Below, one piece after another: positions 1 to 8,501 of a stretch of 64,000 nucleotides of DNA; the first letter of the stretch is position 1; every line of letters begins with the position of its first letter. The notes beneath the pieces were generated by a model. The model worked only from the letters and a program-made list of their open reading frames with translations, had not been told where the DNA came from and made no database searches. The stretch covers positions 46,030 to 110,029 of the forward strand of contig CAVPBZ010000010.1 of assembly GCA_963702235.1 (NCBI GenBank), read 5' to 3'. A program made the translations under genes and the position numbers. Source of the DNA: PALSA-505 sp963702235. Lineage in GTDB: Bacteria > Actinomycetota > Actinomycetes > Streptosporangiales > Streptosporangiaceae.

Positions 1-1
1 C

Positions 2-187
2 GGCTACGCCGAGGCCGGCGGGACCGACCCGCGCGCGTCCGCGGTGCTGCTGCGCGCGTTCGAGCTGGACAAGGCGGTGTACGAGGTGCTGTACGAGGCG
101 CGGAACCGGCCGTCCTGGCTGCCCATCCCGCTGGACTCGCTGGCCGCGCTGCCGGTTATCGCGCCGGGCGCAAGGGAGAGCTCATGA
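2..187 (+). CDS. mak: Maltokinase, C-terminal 61 codons (5' end outside window)
   Basis: Only the end of this gene is present, running to the TGA at 185-187. The tail FELDKAVYEVLYEARNRP followed by a W-L-P-I-P segment is the characteristic C-terminus of actinobacterial maltokinases (Pep2/Mak), which use ATP to make maltose 1-phosphate for the GlgE alpha-glucan pathway in the cytoplasm. The stop overlaps the glgB start (ATGA at 184-187), so the two are translationally coupled. This matches the usual treS-mak-glgB order of actinobacteria. The identification rests on the C-terminus alone; a treS-mak fusion upstream cannot be excluded. Confidence 0.8.
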   Translation, partial: GYAEAGGTDPRASAVLLRAFELDKAVYEVLYEARNRPSWLPIPLDSLAALPVIAPGARESS

Positions 188-2457
188 CCAGCCCTGTAGG
201 TTCAGCCGCTCACGTGAGTCCCGGCGAGCTCGACCGGCTGCTGGCCGGCACGCACCACGACCCGCACGCGCTGCTCGGCGCGCACCCGGGGCCGGACGGA
301 ATCACCGTGCGGGCGCTGCGGCCGATGGCGGCCGCGGTCAGCGTGCTGCTGCCGGACGGGCGCAGGTTCGCCATGGAGCACGTGCACGACGGCATGTTCG
401 CCGCCGTGCTGCCCGCTACGGTGCTGCCCGATGGTGACGCGGGGCAGCCCGCCCAGGTGCCCGACTACCGGCTGGCCGTGAGCTACGATCCCGCCGGGCC
501 GGAGACCATCACCGACGACCCGTACCGGCACCAGCCCACGCTCGGCGAGGTGGACCTGCACCTGATCGGCGAGGGCAGGCACGAAGAGCTGTGGCGCGCG
601 CTCGGCGCGCACCTGAGGCAGTTCGCTGGCAGCACAGAGCCCGATCGGCAGCCGTTCGGGGAAATCTTCACCTCGACGGCGGGCGCCTCGTTCGCGGTCT
701 GGGCACCCAACGCCCGCGGGGTGCGGCTGATCGGCGATTTCAACCACTGGGACGGGCGCGGGCACCCGATGCGCTCGCTCGGCGGTGCCGGTGTCTGGGA
801 GCTGTTCGTACCTGGTGTCGCCGAGGGCGCGCGGTACAAGTTCGAGATCGCCGGCCCGGACGGCACCTGGCGGGCCAAGGCCGACCCGATGGCCAGGCTG
901 GCCGAGCCGCCGCCGGCCACCGCGTCGGTGGTCACCGCCTCGCGCTACGAGTGGGGCGACCAGGACTGGATGGCGGCCCGGCCGGACCGCGACCCGGTGC
1001 ACGCGCCGATGAGCGTGTACGAGGTGCACCTGGCGTCGTGGCGGCCCGGGCTGACCTACCGCGAGCTGGCCGAGCGGCTGACGGAGTACGTCAGCGACCT
1101 CGGGTTCAGCCACGTGGAGTTCCTGCCGGTGGCCGAGCATCCGTTCGGCGGCTCGTGGGGTTACCAGGTGACCTCGTACTACGCGCCGTCGTCCCGGTTC
1201 GGCTCGCCGGATGACTTCCGTTACCTGGTGGACCGGCTGCACCAGGCGGGCATCGGCGTGATCGTGGACTGGGTGCCCGCGCACTTCCCGCGGGACGACT
1301 GGGCGCTGGCCAGGTTCGACGGCACGCCGCTGTACGAGCACCCGGATCCGCGGCGCGGCGCGCACCCGGACTGGGGCACGCTGATCTTCGACTACGGCCG
1401 CAACGAGGTGCGCAACTTCCTGGTGGCGAACGCGGTCTACTGGCTGGAGGAGTTCCACATCGACGGGCTACGGGTCGATGCGGTCGCGTCCATGCTGTAC
1501 CTGGACTACTCCCGCCAGCCGGGCGAGTGGGCGCCGAACGCGCGCGGCGGCAACGAGAACCTGGAGGCGGTCTCGTTCCTGCAGGAGGTCAACGCGACTG
1601 CCTACCGGCGGGCACCGGGCATCACGATGATCGCCGAGGAGTCCACCGCGTGGCCCGGGGTGACCCGGCCGGTGCACCTGGGCGGGCTCGGCTTCGGGAT
1701 GAAATGGAACATGGGCTGGATGCACGACACGCTGGCCTATATGTCCCGGGATCCGGTGTTCCGGCACTACCACCACAACGAGCTGACGTTCTCGCTGGTG
1801 TACGCGTTCAGCGAGAACTTCGTGCTGCCGCTGTCGCACGACGAGGTGGTGCACGGCAAGGGCTCGCTGCTGGGCAAGATGCCCGGCGACGACTGGCGCC
1901 GGTTCGCCGGGCTGCGCGCGCTGCTGGCCTACATGTGGGCGCACCCGGGCAAGCAGTTGCTGTTCATGGGGTCGGAGTTCGGCCAGGGCGGCGAGTGGTC
2001 GGCAGACCGCGGCCTGGACTGGTGGGTGCTCGACGACGAGATGCACGCCGGGGTGCAGCAGCTGGTGCGGGACATGAACGCGGTCTACGGCGGCAGCCCG
2101 GCGCTGTGGGAGCTGGACAATTCGCCGGACGGGTTCGGCTGGATCGACGCCAACGACGCGGCGGGCAACACGCTGTCGTTCCTGCGGTACTCGCGGGGCG
2201 GGGACGTGCTGGCCTGCGTGGCGAACTTCTCTGGCGAGCCGCACCTGAACTACCGGCTCGGCCTGCCGTCCGCCGGCCGGTGGCGCGAGGTGATCAACAC
2301 CGACGCCGCCCTCTACGGCGGCAGCGGGGTGGGCAACCTCGGCGCGATCGAGGCGACTGGCGAGCCGTGGCACGGCCAGGCCTCGGCCACGATCACGGTG
2401 CCGCCGCTCGGCGTGGTCTGGTTCACCCCCGAGCGGTCCCCCGGCGGCGAGGACTGA
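184..2457 (+). CDS. glgB: 1,4-alpha-glucan branching enzyme GlgB
   Basis: 757-residue GH13 branching enzyme that cuts alpha-1,4 chains and re-attaches them through alpha-1,6 bonds, making branched glycogen-like glucan from the GlgE product. Order: an N-terminal extension with a first CBM48-like region (about 20-120), a second CBM48 (about 140-240, containing LIGDFNHWDGRGHPM), the catalytic barrel (about 270-620) and a C-terminal beta domain. Visible catalytic residues: nucleophile in DGLRVDAVASML (D432), acid/base in MIAEEST (E485) and the third carboxylate in LPLSHDEVVHGKGS (D553). Length and motifs are normal for the actinobacterial long form. It starts inside the stop codon of the maltokinase gene and ends 17 bases before the convergent ligase pseudogene. 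Confidence 0.97.
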   Translation: MTSPVGSAAHVSPGELDRLLAGTHHDPHALLGAHPGPDGITVRALRPMAAAVSVLLPDGRRFAMEHVHDGMFAAVLPATVLPDGDAGQPAQVPDYRLAVSYDPAGPETITDDPYRHQPTLGEVDLHLIGEGRHEELWRALGAHLRQFAGSTEPDRQPFGEIFTSTAGASFAVWAPNARGVRLIGDFNHWDGRGHPMRSLGGAGVWELFVPGVAEGARYKFEIAGPDGTWRAKADPMARLAEPPPATASVVTASRYEWGDQDWMAARPDRDPVHAPMSVYEVHLASWRPGLTYRELAERLTEYVSDLGFSHVEFLPVAEHPFGGSWGYQVTSYYAPSSRFGSPDDFRYLVDRLHQAGIGVIVDWVPAHFPRDDWALARFDGTPLYEHPDPRRGAHPDWGTLIFDYGRNEVRNFLVANAVYWLEEFHIDGLRVDAVASMLYLDYSRQPGEWAPNARGGNENLEAVSFLQEVNATAYRRAPGITMIAEESTAWPGVTRPVHLGGLGFGMKWNMGWMHDTLAYMSRDPVFRHYHHNELTFSLVYAFSENFVLPLSHDEVVHGKGSLLGKMPGDDWRRFAGLRALLAYMWAHPGKQLLFMGSEFGQGGEWSADRGLDWWVLDDEMHAGVQQLVRDMNAVYGGSPALWELDNSPDGFGWIDANDAAGNTLSFLRYSRGGDVLACVANFSGEPHLNYRLGLPSAGRWREVINTDAALYGGSGVGNLGAIEATGEPWHGQASATITVPPLGVVWFTPERSPGGED

Positions 2458-2474
2458 CCCCAACCCGCTGTTAC

Positions 2475-3870
2475 TCAGGCCGGGATCACCCGGCGCAGCT
2501 TGCCGGTCTGCGGGTGCCTGGGCAGCGAGGCGACCGCGTCGACCCGGACCTCGGGGTCGGCCAGGCCGGCTCGCTGGAGCGCTGCGCACAGGCTCCGGCG
2601 CAGCAGGTCCAGATCCACCGCGCGGGCCAGCACGGCGCACACCGTGACACCGCCGGGCGTCTGCCTGACCTGGTAGTCGAGCACCTCGGGCCGGGCCAGC
2701 AGGACCGAGCGGAGCACGAGCGGATGCACGTCCGCCTGGCGGTAGTGCAGGATTTCATCGGCCCGCCCTTGCACGCTGACCCGCGTGTGACCGTGGCCGG
2801 GGCTGTCCGGCCGACGGGTGAACGAGTCGCCGAGCTCGTACCTGATCAGCGGCTGCAGGTGGTTGTACAGGTTGGTCACCAGCACCTTGGCGGAGGGGGT
2901 GCCGGGTGGCACCGGCCGGTTGCTCGCGTCGACAAGCTCGGTGATGCAGCCGTCGTCGGCGAGCGTGATGTCCGGGTCATCGGGTCCGCTGGATCCGGCG
3001 AGGCCCCTCGGTGCTGCCGAACGTGTTCGTGATGGGAACGCCGAACGCGCCCTTGATCGCCGCGCGGAACTCCGGCAGCAGCGTCTCCGCGGTGCAGCTC
3101 ACCAGCTGCGGGGCGACCCTGAGGCGGCCGGCCTGGTGCTCGGCGGCCAGCCTGGCCAGCATGCTCGCGTAGCCGAACAGGCCCCGCGGCTGGAGCTGGT
3201 TCAGCCGGCCGACGATCTCGGGCACCGGCAGGGTGACGGGTACATGGACGATCCGCACCGGGGTGCCGCCGAGAATCGAGGACACGAACACGGTCCCGTG
3301 CACGGCGGACGAGGCGGCCACGAAGGCGATGCTGGCCGGGGGGAGCTGGACCGGGGCCTTCAGCTGGCCGGCCAGTGCCGCGATCCGGGTCCGGAACATC
3401 AGGCTGACGAACTCGGCGGCGGCCTCCGGGGCGTAAGCGACAATGCCCCGCTCGCCCGAGCTGCCGCCGGTCGCCAGGCACAGGAAACCGCCCGGCAGCG
3501 GCCGCGGCTCGGTGCCGGTCGCGGCGAGCGCGGCCTCGGCCGCGGCCCGGGTCAGCCGCGGGTCGGTCACCAGCGTGTCGTCGCCGGCCATCATCTGCGC
3601 CTTGGTCATCACCGGCAGGCCGGCCAGGCCGGCCAGCTCGAAGCGCGCCGGATCGACGCCGCGCAACCGCCCGGCGTGAAATGCGGACCGCCGTTTCGCG
3701 ACAGCGAGCAACCTGCGAAGCCGGTCCCGCTGCCACTCGCGCAGCCGCTGCGTATCCCAGCCGAGCCGGTCCACGTGCGCCGGCAGGCCAGCGAGCAAGC
3801 GCGCCTGGATGCGGTCACGGAGCTCGGCGAACACGGGCGGGCCACCGCCCGGGCGGGGCCAGCAGTTCAC
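2475..3870 (-). pseudogene. AMP-forming acyl-CoA ligase (phenylacetate-CoA-ligase-like), one-base frameshift
   Basis: Two reading frames together make one adenylate-forming enzyme of about 465 residues. The N-terminal part (3870 down to about 3005) has the ATP-binding loop TGGSSGERG at residues 134-142 and the FGSTEG motif; the C-terminal part (to 2475) has YELGD and GRADEILHYR and ends in TGKLRRVIPA. Just after FGSTEG the frame is lost. Removing one base from the run of four C at 3004-3007 (plus strand) restores FGSTEGLAGSSGPDDPD and continuous homology. The start is GTG at 3868-3870, overlapping the stop of the TetR gene (GTGA), so the ligase should be co-expressed with and repressed by that TetR. 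The substrate cannot be read from sequence. The frameshift may be a real mutation or an assembly error. Confidence 0.8.
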
Positions 3871-4481
3871 CCGGCATCGGGAATCTCCTTACTGGCGAGG
3901 TACAGCTGCCCGATGATCTCGGGGATCGGCAGGTCCAGCGCGCCGGGGTTGGCCAGCTGCTCCAGGCAGGTGCCCATGTTGATGGCCAGGGCCAGCTCGG
4001 CCAGGCCACGGACGGGGTAGCGCGGCGTGGTGCCGGCCTTCTCGTGCAGGCGGGTGAGGATCCCGGCCAGGTGCTCCAGCGTGCGCTCGTGCAGCTGCGC
4101 GTAACGCTGGTTCAGCTCGGGAATGCGGGCCGTGTGCACGCGGAACTCCAGCACGAGCTGCGGCCACTGCGGCTCGGCCTGTCTCAGGGCAGACGCCAGC
4201 CCAGGGACGGCCGTGGCGAGCCGGGCGGCGTCGAGCTGCCCGGCCAGCTGCTCGTTCTGCGTGCCCCGCTCGCTGATCCGCTCTTCCAGCAAGGCCAGGA
4301 ACATGTCGGCCTTGCTCTGGAACTGGGAGTAGACCACTCCCTTGGAGAAGCCCGCTTCCTCCGCGATGGCATCCACCGTCGCGCTGACATAGCCGCGGGC
4401 CAGGAAGACCCGGCGGGCGGCCGCGAGCACCAGGCGGCGGTTGCGCTCTACCTGCTCGTCCCGGCTCAGTCTCGTTCTCAT
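3867..4481 (-). CDS. TetR/AcrR family transcriptional repressor
   Basis: 204-residue regulator starting at the ATG complementary to 4479-4481 (MRTRLSRDEQVERNRR). The N-terminal helix-turn-helix spans about residues 10-60, with TVDAIAEEAGFSKGVVYSQF as the recognition region; the rest is a ligand-binding helical domain ending in LYLASKEIPDAG. The open frame continues upstream to 5495, but that part is antisense to the serine hydrolase and is not coding. The start codon lies inside the first of two matching palindromes (4480-4492 and 4496-4508), a strong sign of autoregulation. The downstream acyl-CoA ligase is coupled by a GTGA overlap and is the likely co-regulated target. Confidence 0.9.
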   Translation of the reverse strand: MRTRLSRDEQVERNRRLVLAAARRVFLARGYVSATVDAIAEEAGFSKGVVYSQFQSKADMFLALLEERISERGTQNEQLAGQLDAARLATAVPGLASALRQAEPQWPQLVLEFRVHTARIPELNQRYAQLHERTLEHLAGILTRLHEKAGTTPRYPVRGLAELALAINMGTCLEQLANPGALDLPIPEIIGQLYLASKEIPDAG

Positions 4482-4508
4482 ACCAACGGTATCTAATACC
4501 GTCGGTAT
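4480..4508. promoter_or_regulatory. Twin TetR operator
   Basis: Two 13-base palindromes, ATACCAACGGTAT (4480-4492) and ATACCGTCGGTAT (4496-4508), share the form ATACC-N3-GGTAT and have centres 16 bases apart. The first covers the start codon of the TetR gene. Paired sites at about one and a half helical turns suit two repressor dimers. They may also control the divergent serine hydrolase at 4623. Confidence 0.7.
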
Positions 4509-4622
4509 CTGAGTGTCAAGAGGGCGCCGCCGCCGGGCGGCGCGGTGATTCCCGCGCCGCAGGCCGGTCGGTAGGTTGCTGGCATCGGCCGGCGAACGGA
4601 CCGGAGCGGAGGGACGGCAGTG

Positions 4623-5813
4623 ATGGGCACTCCCGGTTGGCCAGAGCGCGGCCTGGCCCGGCTGCACGAGGCGATGGCCGGTCACGTCGCGGCCGGCCGC
4701 GTGCCCGGCCTGGTCCTGGGCCTCCGCCGGGGCGGCGACGTGCACGTCAACGCGATCGGCGCCGCGGCCGCCGGGTCCGCCGAGCCGATCCGGCCGGACG
4801 CGATCTTCCGCATCACGTCGATGACCAGGCCGGTCACGGCGGTGGCGACGCTTCAGCTGGTCGCGGACGGACGGGTCGCGCTGGACGAGCCGGTGGACCG
4901 GCTGCTGCCGGAGCTGGCGGGGCGGCGGGTGCTGCGCCGTCTCGACGGCCCGGTCGGGGCCACCGTGCCCGCCCGCCGACCGGTTACCGTCCGGGACTTG
5001 CTCACGTTCCGGGGCGGGTTCGGCATGATCCTGGCGCCGCCGGACGAGTACCCGGTGCTGGCCGCCGAGCAGGCCCTGGAGCTCATGTCGGCGGGGCCGC
5101 CGGTGCCGGCCACCCCACACGGCCCGGACGAGTGGCTGGGCCGGCTGGGCACGCTGCCGCTGATGGACCAGCCCGGCGAGCAGTGGCGGTACAACACCGG
5201 CTCGCAGATCCTGGGGGTGCTCATCGCCCGCGCGGCCGGGCAGCCGCTGGAGTCGGTCTACGCCGAGCGCATCTTCGGCCCGCTGGGCATGGCCGACACC
5301 GGGTTCACCGTGCCGGCGGAGCAGCTCCGCCGGCTGGTGCCGTGCTACCAGCACGCGGACGGGGCGCTGCAGCCCTTCGACGACGACGGCCAGTGGTCGC
5401 GGCCGCGGCCGTTCGCCGACGGCGGCGCCGGGTTGGTCTCGACCGTCGGCGACTACCTCGCCTTCGGGCAGATGCTGCTGGCCGGTGGCACGCACCGCGG
5501 CCAGCGGATCCTGCCGCCCGAGCTGGTGGCGGCGATGACCACCGACCAGCTGACGCCAGGGCAGCGGGACACCGGCGGCCCGATCCTGGGCGGCCGCGGC
5601 TGGGGGTTCGGGCTGTCGATCATCGACGCGGCCGAGGGCGGCGGCCGGGGCCCGGCGGGATACGGCTGGAGCGGCGGCTTCGGCACGGTGTGGGTCAACG
5701 ACCCCGGCGAGGACCTGGTGGCCGTGCTGTGCACCCAGGTGCTCGCGTCGGCTGAGAGCTGGCCGGTGGAGGCTGGCTTCTGGTCCGCCGTGTACGAGGC
5801 GCTCGACGGCTGA
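4623..5813 (+). CDS. Serine hydrolase of the class C beta-lactamase / CubicO family, SxxR variant
   Basis: 396-residue beta-lactamase-fold protein, probably an esterase or D-amino-acid peptidase-like enzyme. The start is taken as ATG 4623, nine bases after GGAGGG (4608-4613); a GTG at 4620 is also possible. The nucleophile motif reads ITSMTRPVT: Ser66 is present, but the lysine of S-x-x-K, normally the general base, is Arg69 (codon AGG). The second motif is WRYNTGSQILGVLIARA, as in the CubicO branch, and the C-terminal YGWSGGFGTVWVNDP region holds the H/K-x-G-equivalent strand. No signal peptide is seen. It is divergent from the TetR gene, with the twin operator between them. Activity is uncertain because of the K-to-R change. 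Confidence 0.85.
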   Translation: MGTPGWPERGLARLHEAMAGHVAAGRVPGLVLGLRRGGDVHVNAIGAAAAGSAEPIRPDAIFRITSMTRPVTAVATLQLVADGRVALDEPVDRLLPELAGRRVLRRLDGPVGATVPARRPVTVRDLLTFRGGFGMILAPPDEYPVLAAEQALELMSAGPPVPATPHGPDEWLGRLGTLPLMDQPGEQWRYNTGSQILGVLIARAAGQPLESVYAERIFGPLGMADTGFTVPAEQLRRLVPCYQHADGALQPFDDDGQWSRPRPFADGGAGLVSTVGDYLAFGQMLLAGGTHRGQRILPPELVAAMTTDQLTPGQRDTGGPILGGRGWGFGLSIIDAAEGGGRGPAGYGWSGGFGTVWVNDPGEDLVAVLCTQVLASAESWPVEAGFWSAVYEALDG

Positions 5814-5838
5814 ACGCTGGCTGGTCAGCGAGGGCTGG

Positions 5839-6588
5839 TCAGCGCAGGTGCGAGGCGCCGTTCAGGTCGAGGACCGCGCCGCTGGCCCATTCGGCCTCGG
5901 CCGACGCCAGGTACAGCACCGCCGCGGCGATCTCCTCGGGCCTGGCCACCCGGCCGAACGGGCTCTGCCCCCTGATCACCTCGCCGCGCGGCGAGGCCAG
6001 TTCCTCGGTGGTCATGTCCGTCGCCACGTAGCCGGGCGCCACCGAGGCCACCGCGATGCCGTGCGGCGCGAGATACCGGGCCATCGACTGCCCGAACGCG
6101 TTCAGGCCGGCCTTGCTCGCCCCGTACGCCGGGTGCCGGGGCTCGCCTCGGTACGCGCCCCTGGAGGTCACGTTGACGATCCGCCCGCCGCCGCGCGGGA
6201 TCATGTGCCGGACCGCGCACCAGGTCGCGTTCACCGCGCCGAGCAGGTTCACGCCGAGTGTCTCCTGCCAGGCCGCCTGCCACTCCTCGTAGGACACCTC
6301 GGTGATCAGGTGCTGGGAGTAAATGCCGGCGTTGTTCACCAGGATGTCCAGGCCGCCGAGCTGGCCGGCCGCGTCGTCGATCATGCGGCGGACCGCCGCC
6401 GGGTCGGTCAGGTCCGCCTGCACGACCGCGTGGCCGCTGCCCGGCAGGGCGGCCCGGACGGCTTCGGCGGTCGCCTTCGCCGCGTTGTAGTGGATGGCCA
6501 CCCGGTCACCCTGGGCGGCGAATGCCTCGGCTATGGCCTGCCCGATGCCCCGCGAGGCACCGGTTACCAAGATCGCTCGTCCGGTCAC
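5839..6588 (-). CDS. Short-chain dehydrogenase/reductase (FabG-like)
   Basis: 249-residue classical SDR using NAD(P)H. Motifs: cofactor loop TGASRGIGQAI (residues 9-19), structural NNAGIYSQ, catalytic Ser in VNVTSRGAY, and YGASKAGLNAFGQ carrying the Tyr-x3-Lys pair, followed by SVAPGYVATDM. The Rossmann fold is complete and ends in LDLNGASHLR. The start is GTG at 6588, nine bases after the stop of the upstream SDR, so the two form an operon read from the 7.5 kb promoter. Substrate unknown; the usual alternatives are 3-oxoacyl reductase or sugar/alcohol dehydrogenase. It ends 25 bases from the convergent serine hydrolase. Confidence 0.93.
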   Translation of the reverse strand: MTGRAILVTGASRGIGQAIAEAFAAQGDRVAIHYNAAKATAEAVRAALPGSGHAVVQADLTDPAAVRRMIDDAAGQLGGLDILVNNAGIYSQHLITEVSYEEWQAAWQETLGVNLLGAVNATWCAVRHMIPRGGGRIVNVTSRGAYRGEPRHPAYGASKAGLNAFGQSMARYLAPHGIAVASVAPGYVATDMTTEELASPRGEVIRGQSPFGRVARPEEIAAAVLYLASAEAEWASGAVLDLNGASHLR

Positions 6589-6597
6589 CGGCCAACT

Positions 6598-7470
6598 CTA
6601 ACCCGTCGCGGCGAGCGGGTCCCGGTCGGCGGCGGTGGCGTCGTCGCGGTCGGTGGACACGGTGAGGTCGTGCCATGCGGCGTCCGCCTCGGCCCGTGCC
6701 GTCGCGGCCGCCGTGGCGTAGGCGTACGCCTCGCTGCCCAGCAGGAGCCGCAGCGGCGGCTCGTCCATGGCGGTGACGGCGAGCACGACGCGGGCGACCT
6801 TGGCCGGGTCACCGAGCGCAGGCGCGGTGCTGCCCTCGCCGTGGATCCTGGCCATGGCGCCGACGGTCTGCTGGTACGGCTCGCTGACCGGCGGGACCCG
6901 CATCGAGGCCCCGGCCCAGTCGGTCTGCATGCCGCCGGGCTCGAGGATCGTGACCTTGATGCCCAGCGGCCCGACCTCCTTGGCCAGCACCTCGGAGAAG
7001 CCGCCGACCGCCCACTTGGCCGCCTGATAGGCCGACAGCCCCGGGGTCGCCAGCCGGCCGCCGACCGACGAGACCTGGATGATCCGGCCGCCGCCCTGGC
7101 GGCGCAGCACCGGCAGCACCGCCTTGGTGACGTTCACCACCCCGAGCAGGTTGGTCTCGACCTGTTCCCGCAAGTCCGCGCCGGTGATGTCCTCGACCGA
7201 GGCCAGATTCGCATAGCCGGCGTTGTTGATGACCACGTCCAGCCGCCCGAACGCTGCGAGGCCGGCCGCCACCGCTGCCCCCGCGGCGACCGGGTCGGTG
7301 ACGTCGAGCGCCACCGGCAAGACGTGGTCGCCATAGCTGGTCACCAGGTCGTCCAGCGCCTCCGGACGGCGCGCGGTCGCTACCAGCCGGTGCCCGGCAC
7401 CGAGCACCGCCGCCGCGATCTCGCGGCCGAGCCCCCGGGAACTTCCGGTGAGGAAAAACACCTTCGACAC
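6598..7470 (-). CDS. Short-chain dehydrogenase (oxidoreductase), divergent from TetR
   Basis: 290-residue SDR starting at GTG 7470. Cofactor loop TGSSRGLGREIA, aspartate-containing LDVTDP, NNAGYANLASVED, catalytic Ser in QVSSVGGRLATPG and Y-x3-K in SAYQAAKWAVGGFSE. After VTILEPGGMQTDWAG comes a C-terminal extension of about 70 residues rich in Ala and Asp, longer than in FabG and typical of the SDR subgroup often annotated as SDR family NAD(P)-dependent oxidoreductase. First gene of a two-gene operon, divergent from a TetR gene starting at 7604, which likely represses it through the inverted repeat at 7544-7588. Confidence 0.92.
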   Translation of the reverse strand: MSKVFFLTGSSRGLGREIAAAVLGAGHRLVATARRPEALDDLVTSYGDHVLPVALDVTDPVAAGAAVAAGLAAFGRLDVVINNAGYANLASVEDITGADLREQVETNLLGVVNVTKAVLPVLRRQGGGRIIQVSSVGGRLATPGLSAYQAAKWAVGGFSEVLAKEVGPLGIKVTILEPGGMQTDWAGASMRVPPVSEPYQQTVGAMARIHGEGSTAPALGDPAKVARVVLAVTAMDEPPLRLLLGSEAYAYATAAATARAEADAAWHDLTVSTDRDDATAADRDPLAATG

Positions 7471-7543
7471 GTGACTGCCCTTCCTTCGCTGCGGCTGGGG
7501 GCCTGGCTGGACGCCGGCCCGGCCGGCACCGCATCAGCACACG

Positions 7544-7588
7544 ATAACACAACGTCGTTCTCTTAACAATTCACCGGTGTTGCGTTAT
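7544..7588. promoter_or_regulatory. Inverted repeat between divergent SDR and TetR genes
   Basis: ATAACACAAC at 7544-7553 faces GTTGCGTTAT at 7579-7588; nine of ten positions pair. Between them lies a smaller palindrome, AACGTCGTT (7551-7559). Their place in the only divergent intergenic region makes them candidate operators for the TetR at 7604. The exact repressor footprint cannot be told from sequence. Confidence 0.45.
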
Positions 7589-7603
7589 GTATGCTGGACG
7601 GTT

Positions 7604-8281
7604 GTGACCACCGATGCGACGTTCCAGCGGGCGCGCCGGCCTGAGCACAAGCAGCAGCGCCGCGACGGCATCCTCGACGCGGCTCGCGAGCTTGCCCTGC
7701 GTGACGGCGTGCGCAACGTGAGCCTCACCGACATCGCCGGCCGGGTGGGGATTCACAAGTCGGCGCTGCTGCGTTACTTCGAGACCCGCGAGCAGATCTT
7801 CCTGGAGCTGACCGCGCAGTCCTGGCTCGACTGGGCCGGCGCGCTGCACGCCACGCTGGGCACCGCCGCGCCGGGCGACCCGCAGCTGGTCGCGGACGCG
7901 CTGGCCCGCAGCTTCGCCGGCCTGCCGCTGCTCTGCGACCTCATCCCGCACACGGCGCTGAACCACGAACGCCACGTCTCGGTCGATGCCGTGCGCCGCT
8001 ACAAGCTGACCTCACTGGGAGCCATCGACGAGGTTGCCGGCCTGGTGCAGCGGCTGCTGCCGGAACTGACCCCCGGCGAGTCACGCGAATTCGTCGCCGC
8101 GATGGCGACCCTGGCCGGGGCGCTGTGGCAGATCGCCAACCCGCCGCCAGCCGTGGCCGAGCTGTATGCGTCCGACCCCCGGCTGGCCGCGGCGTGCGTG
8201 GACCTGACCCCGCGGTTGCAGCGGACAGCGGCGGTGCTGCTGGCCGGACTGGTCCCGGCCCGCACCCCGGCGGGAGGATAA
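7604..8281 (+). CDS. TetR family transcriptional regulator
   Basis: 225-residue regulator. The frame opens at GTG 7577, but MLRYVCWT is not family-like; GTG 7604 (VTTDATFQRARRPEHKQQRR) is preferred. Helix-turn-helix at about residues 22-65: ILDAARELALRDGVRNVSLTDIA with IHKSALLRYFETREQIF as the recognition helix and following tyrosine-phenylalanine motif. The C-terminal domain, with NHERHVSVDAVRRYK, resembles TetR_C domains of the AcrR-like group (YbjK-type). Divergent from the SDR operon, its probable target. No ligand is suggested by the sequence. Confidence 0.9.
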   Translation: MTTDATFQRARRPEHKQQRRDGILDAARELALRDGVRNVSLTDIAGRVGIHKSALLRYFETREQIFLELTAQSWLDWAGALHATLGTAAPGDPQLVADALARSFAGLPLLCDLIPHTALNHERHVSVDAVRRYKLTSLGAIDEVAGLVQRLLPELTPGESREFVAAMATLAGALWQIANPPPAVAELYASDPRLAAACVDLTPRLQRTAAVLLAGLVPARTPAGG

Positions 8282-8310
8282 CGACCTCCGTGCGCTAACC
8301 GCCGGCCACT

Positions 8311-8324
8311 CGCGATATGTCGCG
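8311..8324. other. Small hairpin in the 8282-8501 gap
   Basis: CGCGA-TATG-TCGCG forms a 5-bp stem soon after the TetR stop. Its stem is short and it lacks a T run, so it is at most a weak terminator. I see no gene in the remaining 220 bases between the TetR and the coiled-coil gene. Confidence 0.25.
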
Positions 8325-8501
8325 CTTCGGTGCTATCGTGACCGGTAACGGCAGCGCACCGCCTGCCTGCTTCCGAGCTACCGGCCGGCCCGCGCCGCGG
8401 TAGCGACGAGGACAAGGGTCCCCGACTCGCGTGCATCGTCTCGTCAGGTCATTCATCCCATGGCGGGCAGACGCGGGCAGCCTCGCCGGGAAGACATGAT
8501 C

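Noticed and set aside
202..1458. 418-codon open frame on the minus strand opposite glgB
   Set aside because: Antisense to glgB; composition (Arg/His/Val-rich, no domain) is typical of a GC-rich shadow frame.
1468..3032. Long overlapping frames on both strands at the end of glgB
   Set aside because: They mirror the codon structure of glgB and the ligase; no protein-like motifs.
4482..5495. Upstream extension of the TetR frame
   Set aside because: Antisense to the serine hydrolase; TetR homology starts at ATG 4481.
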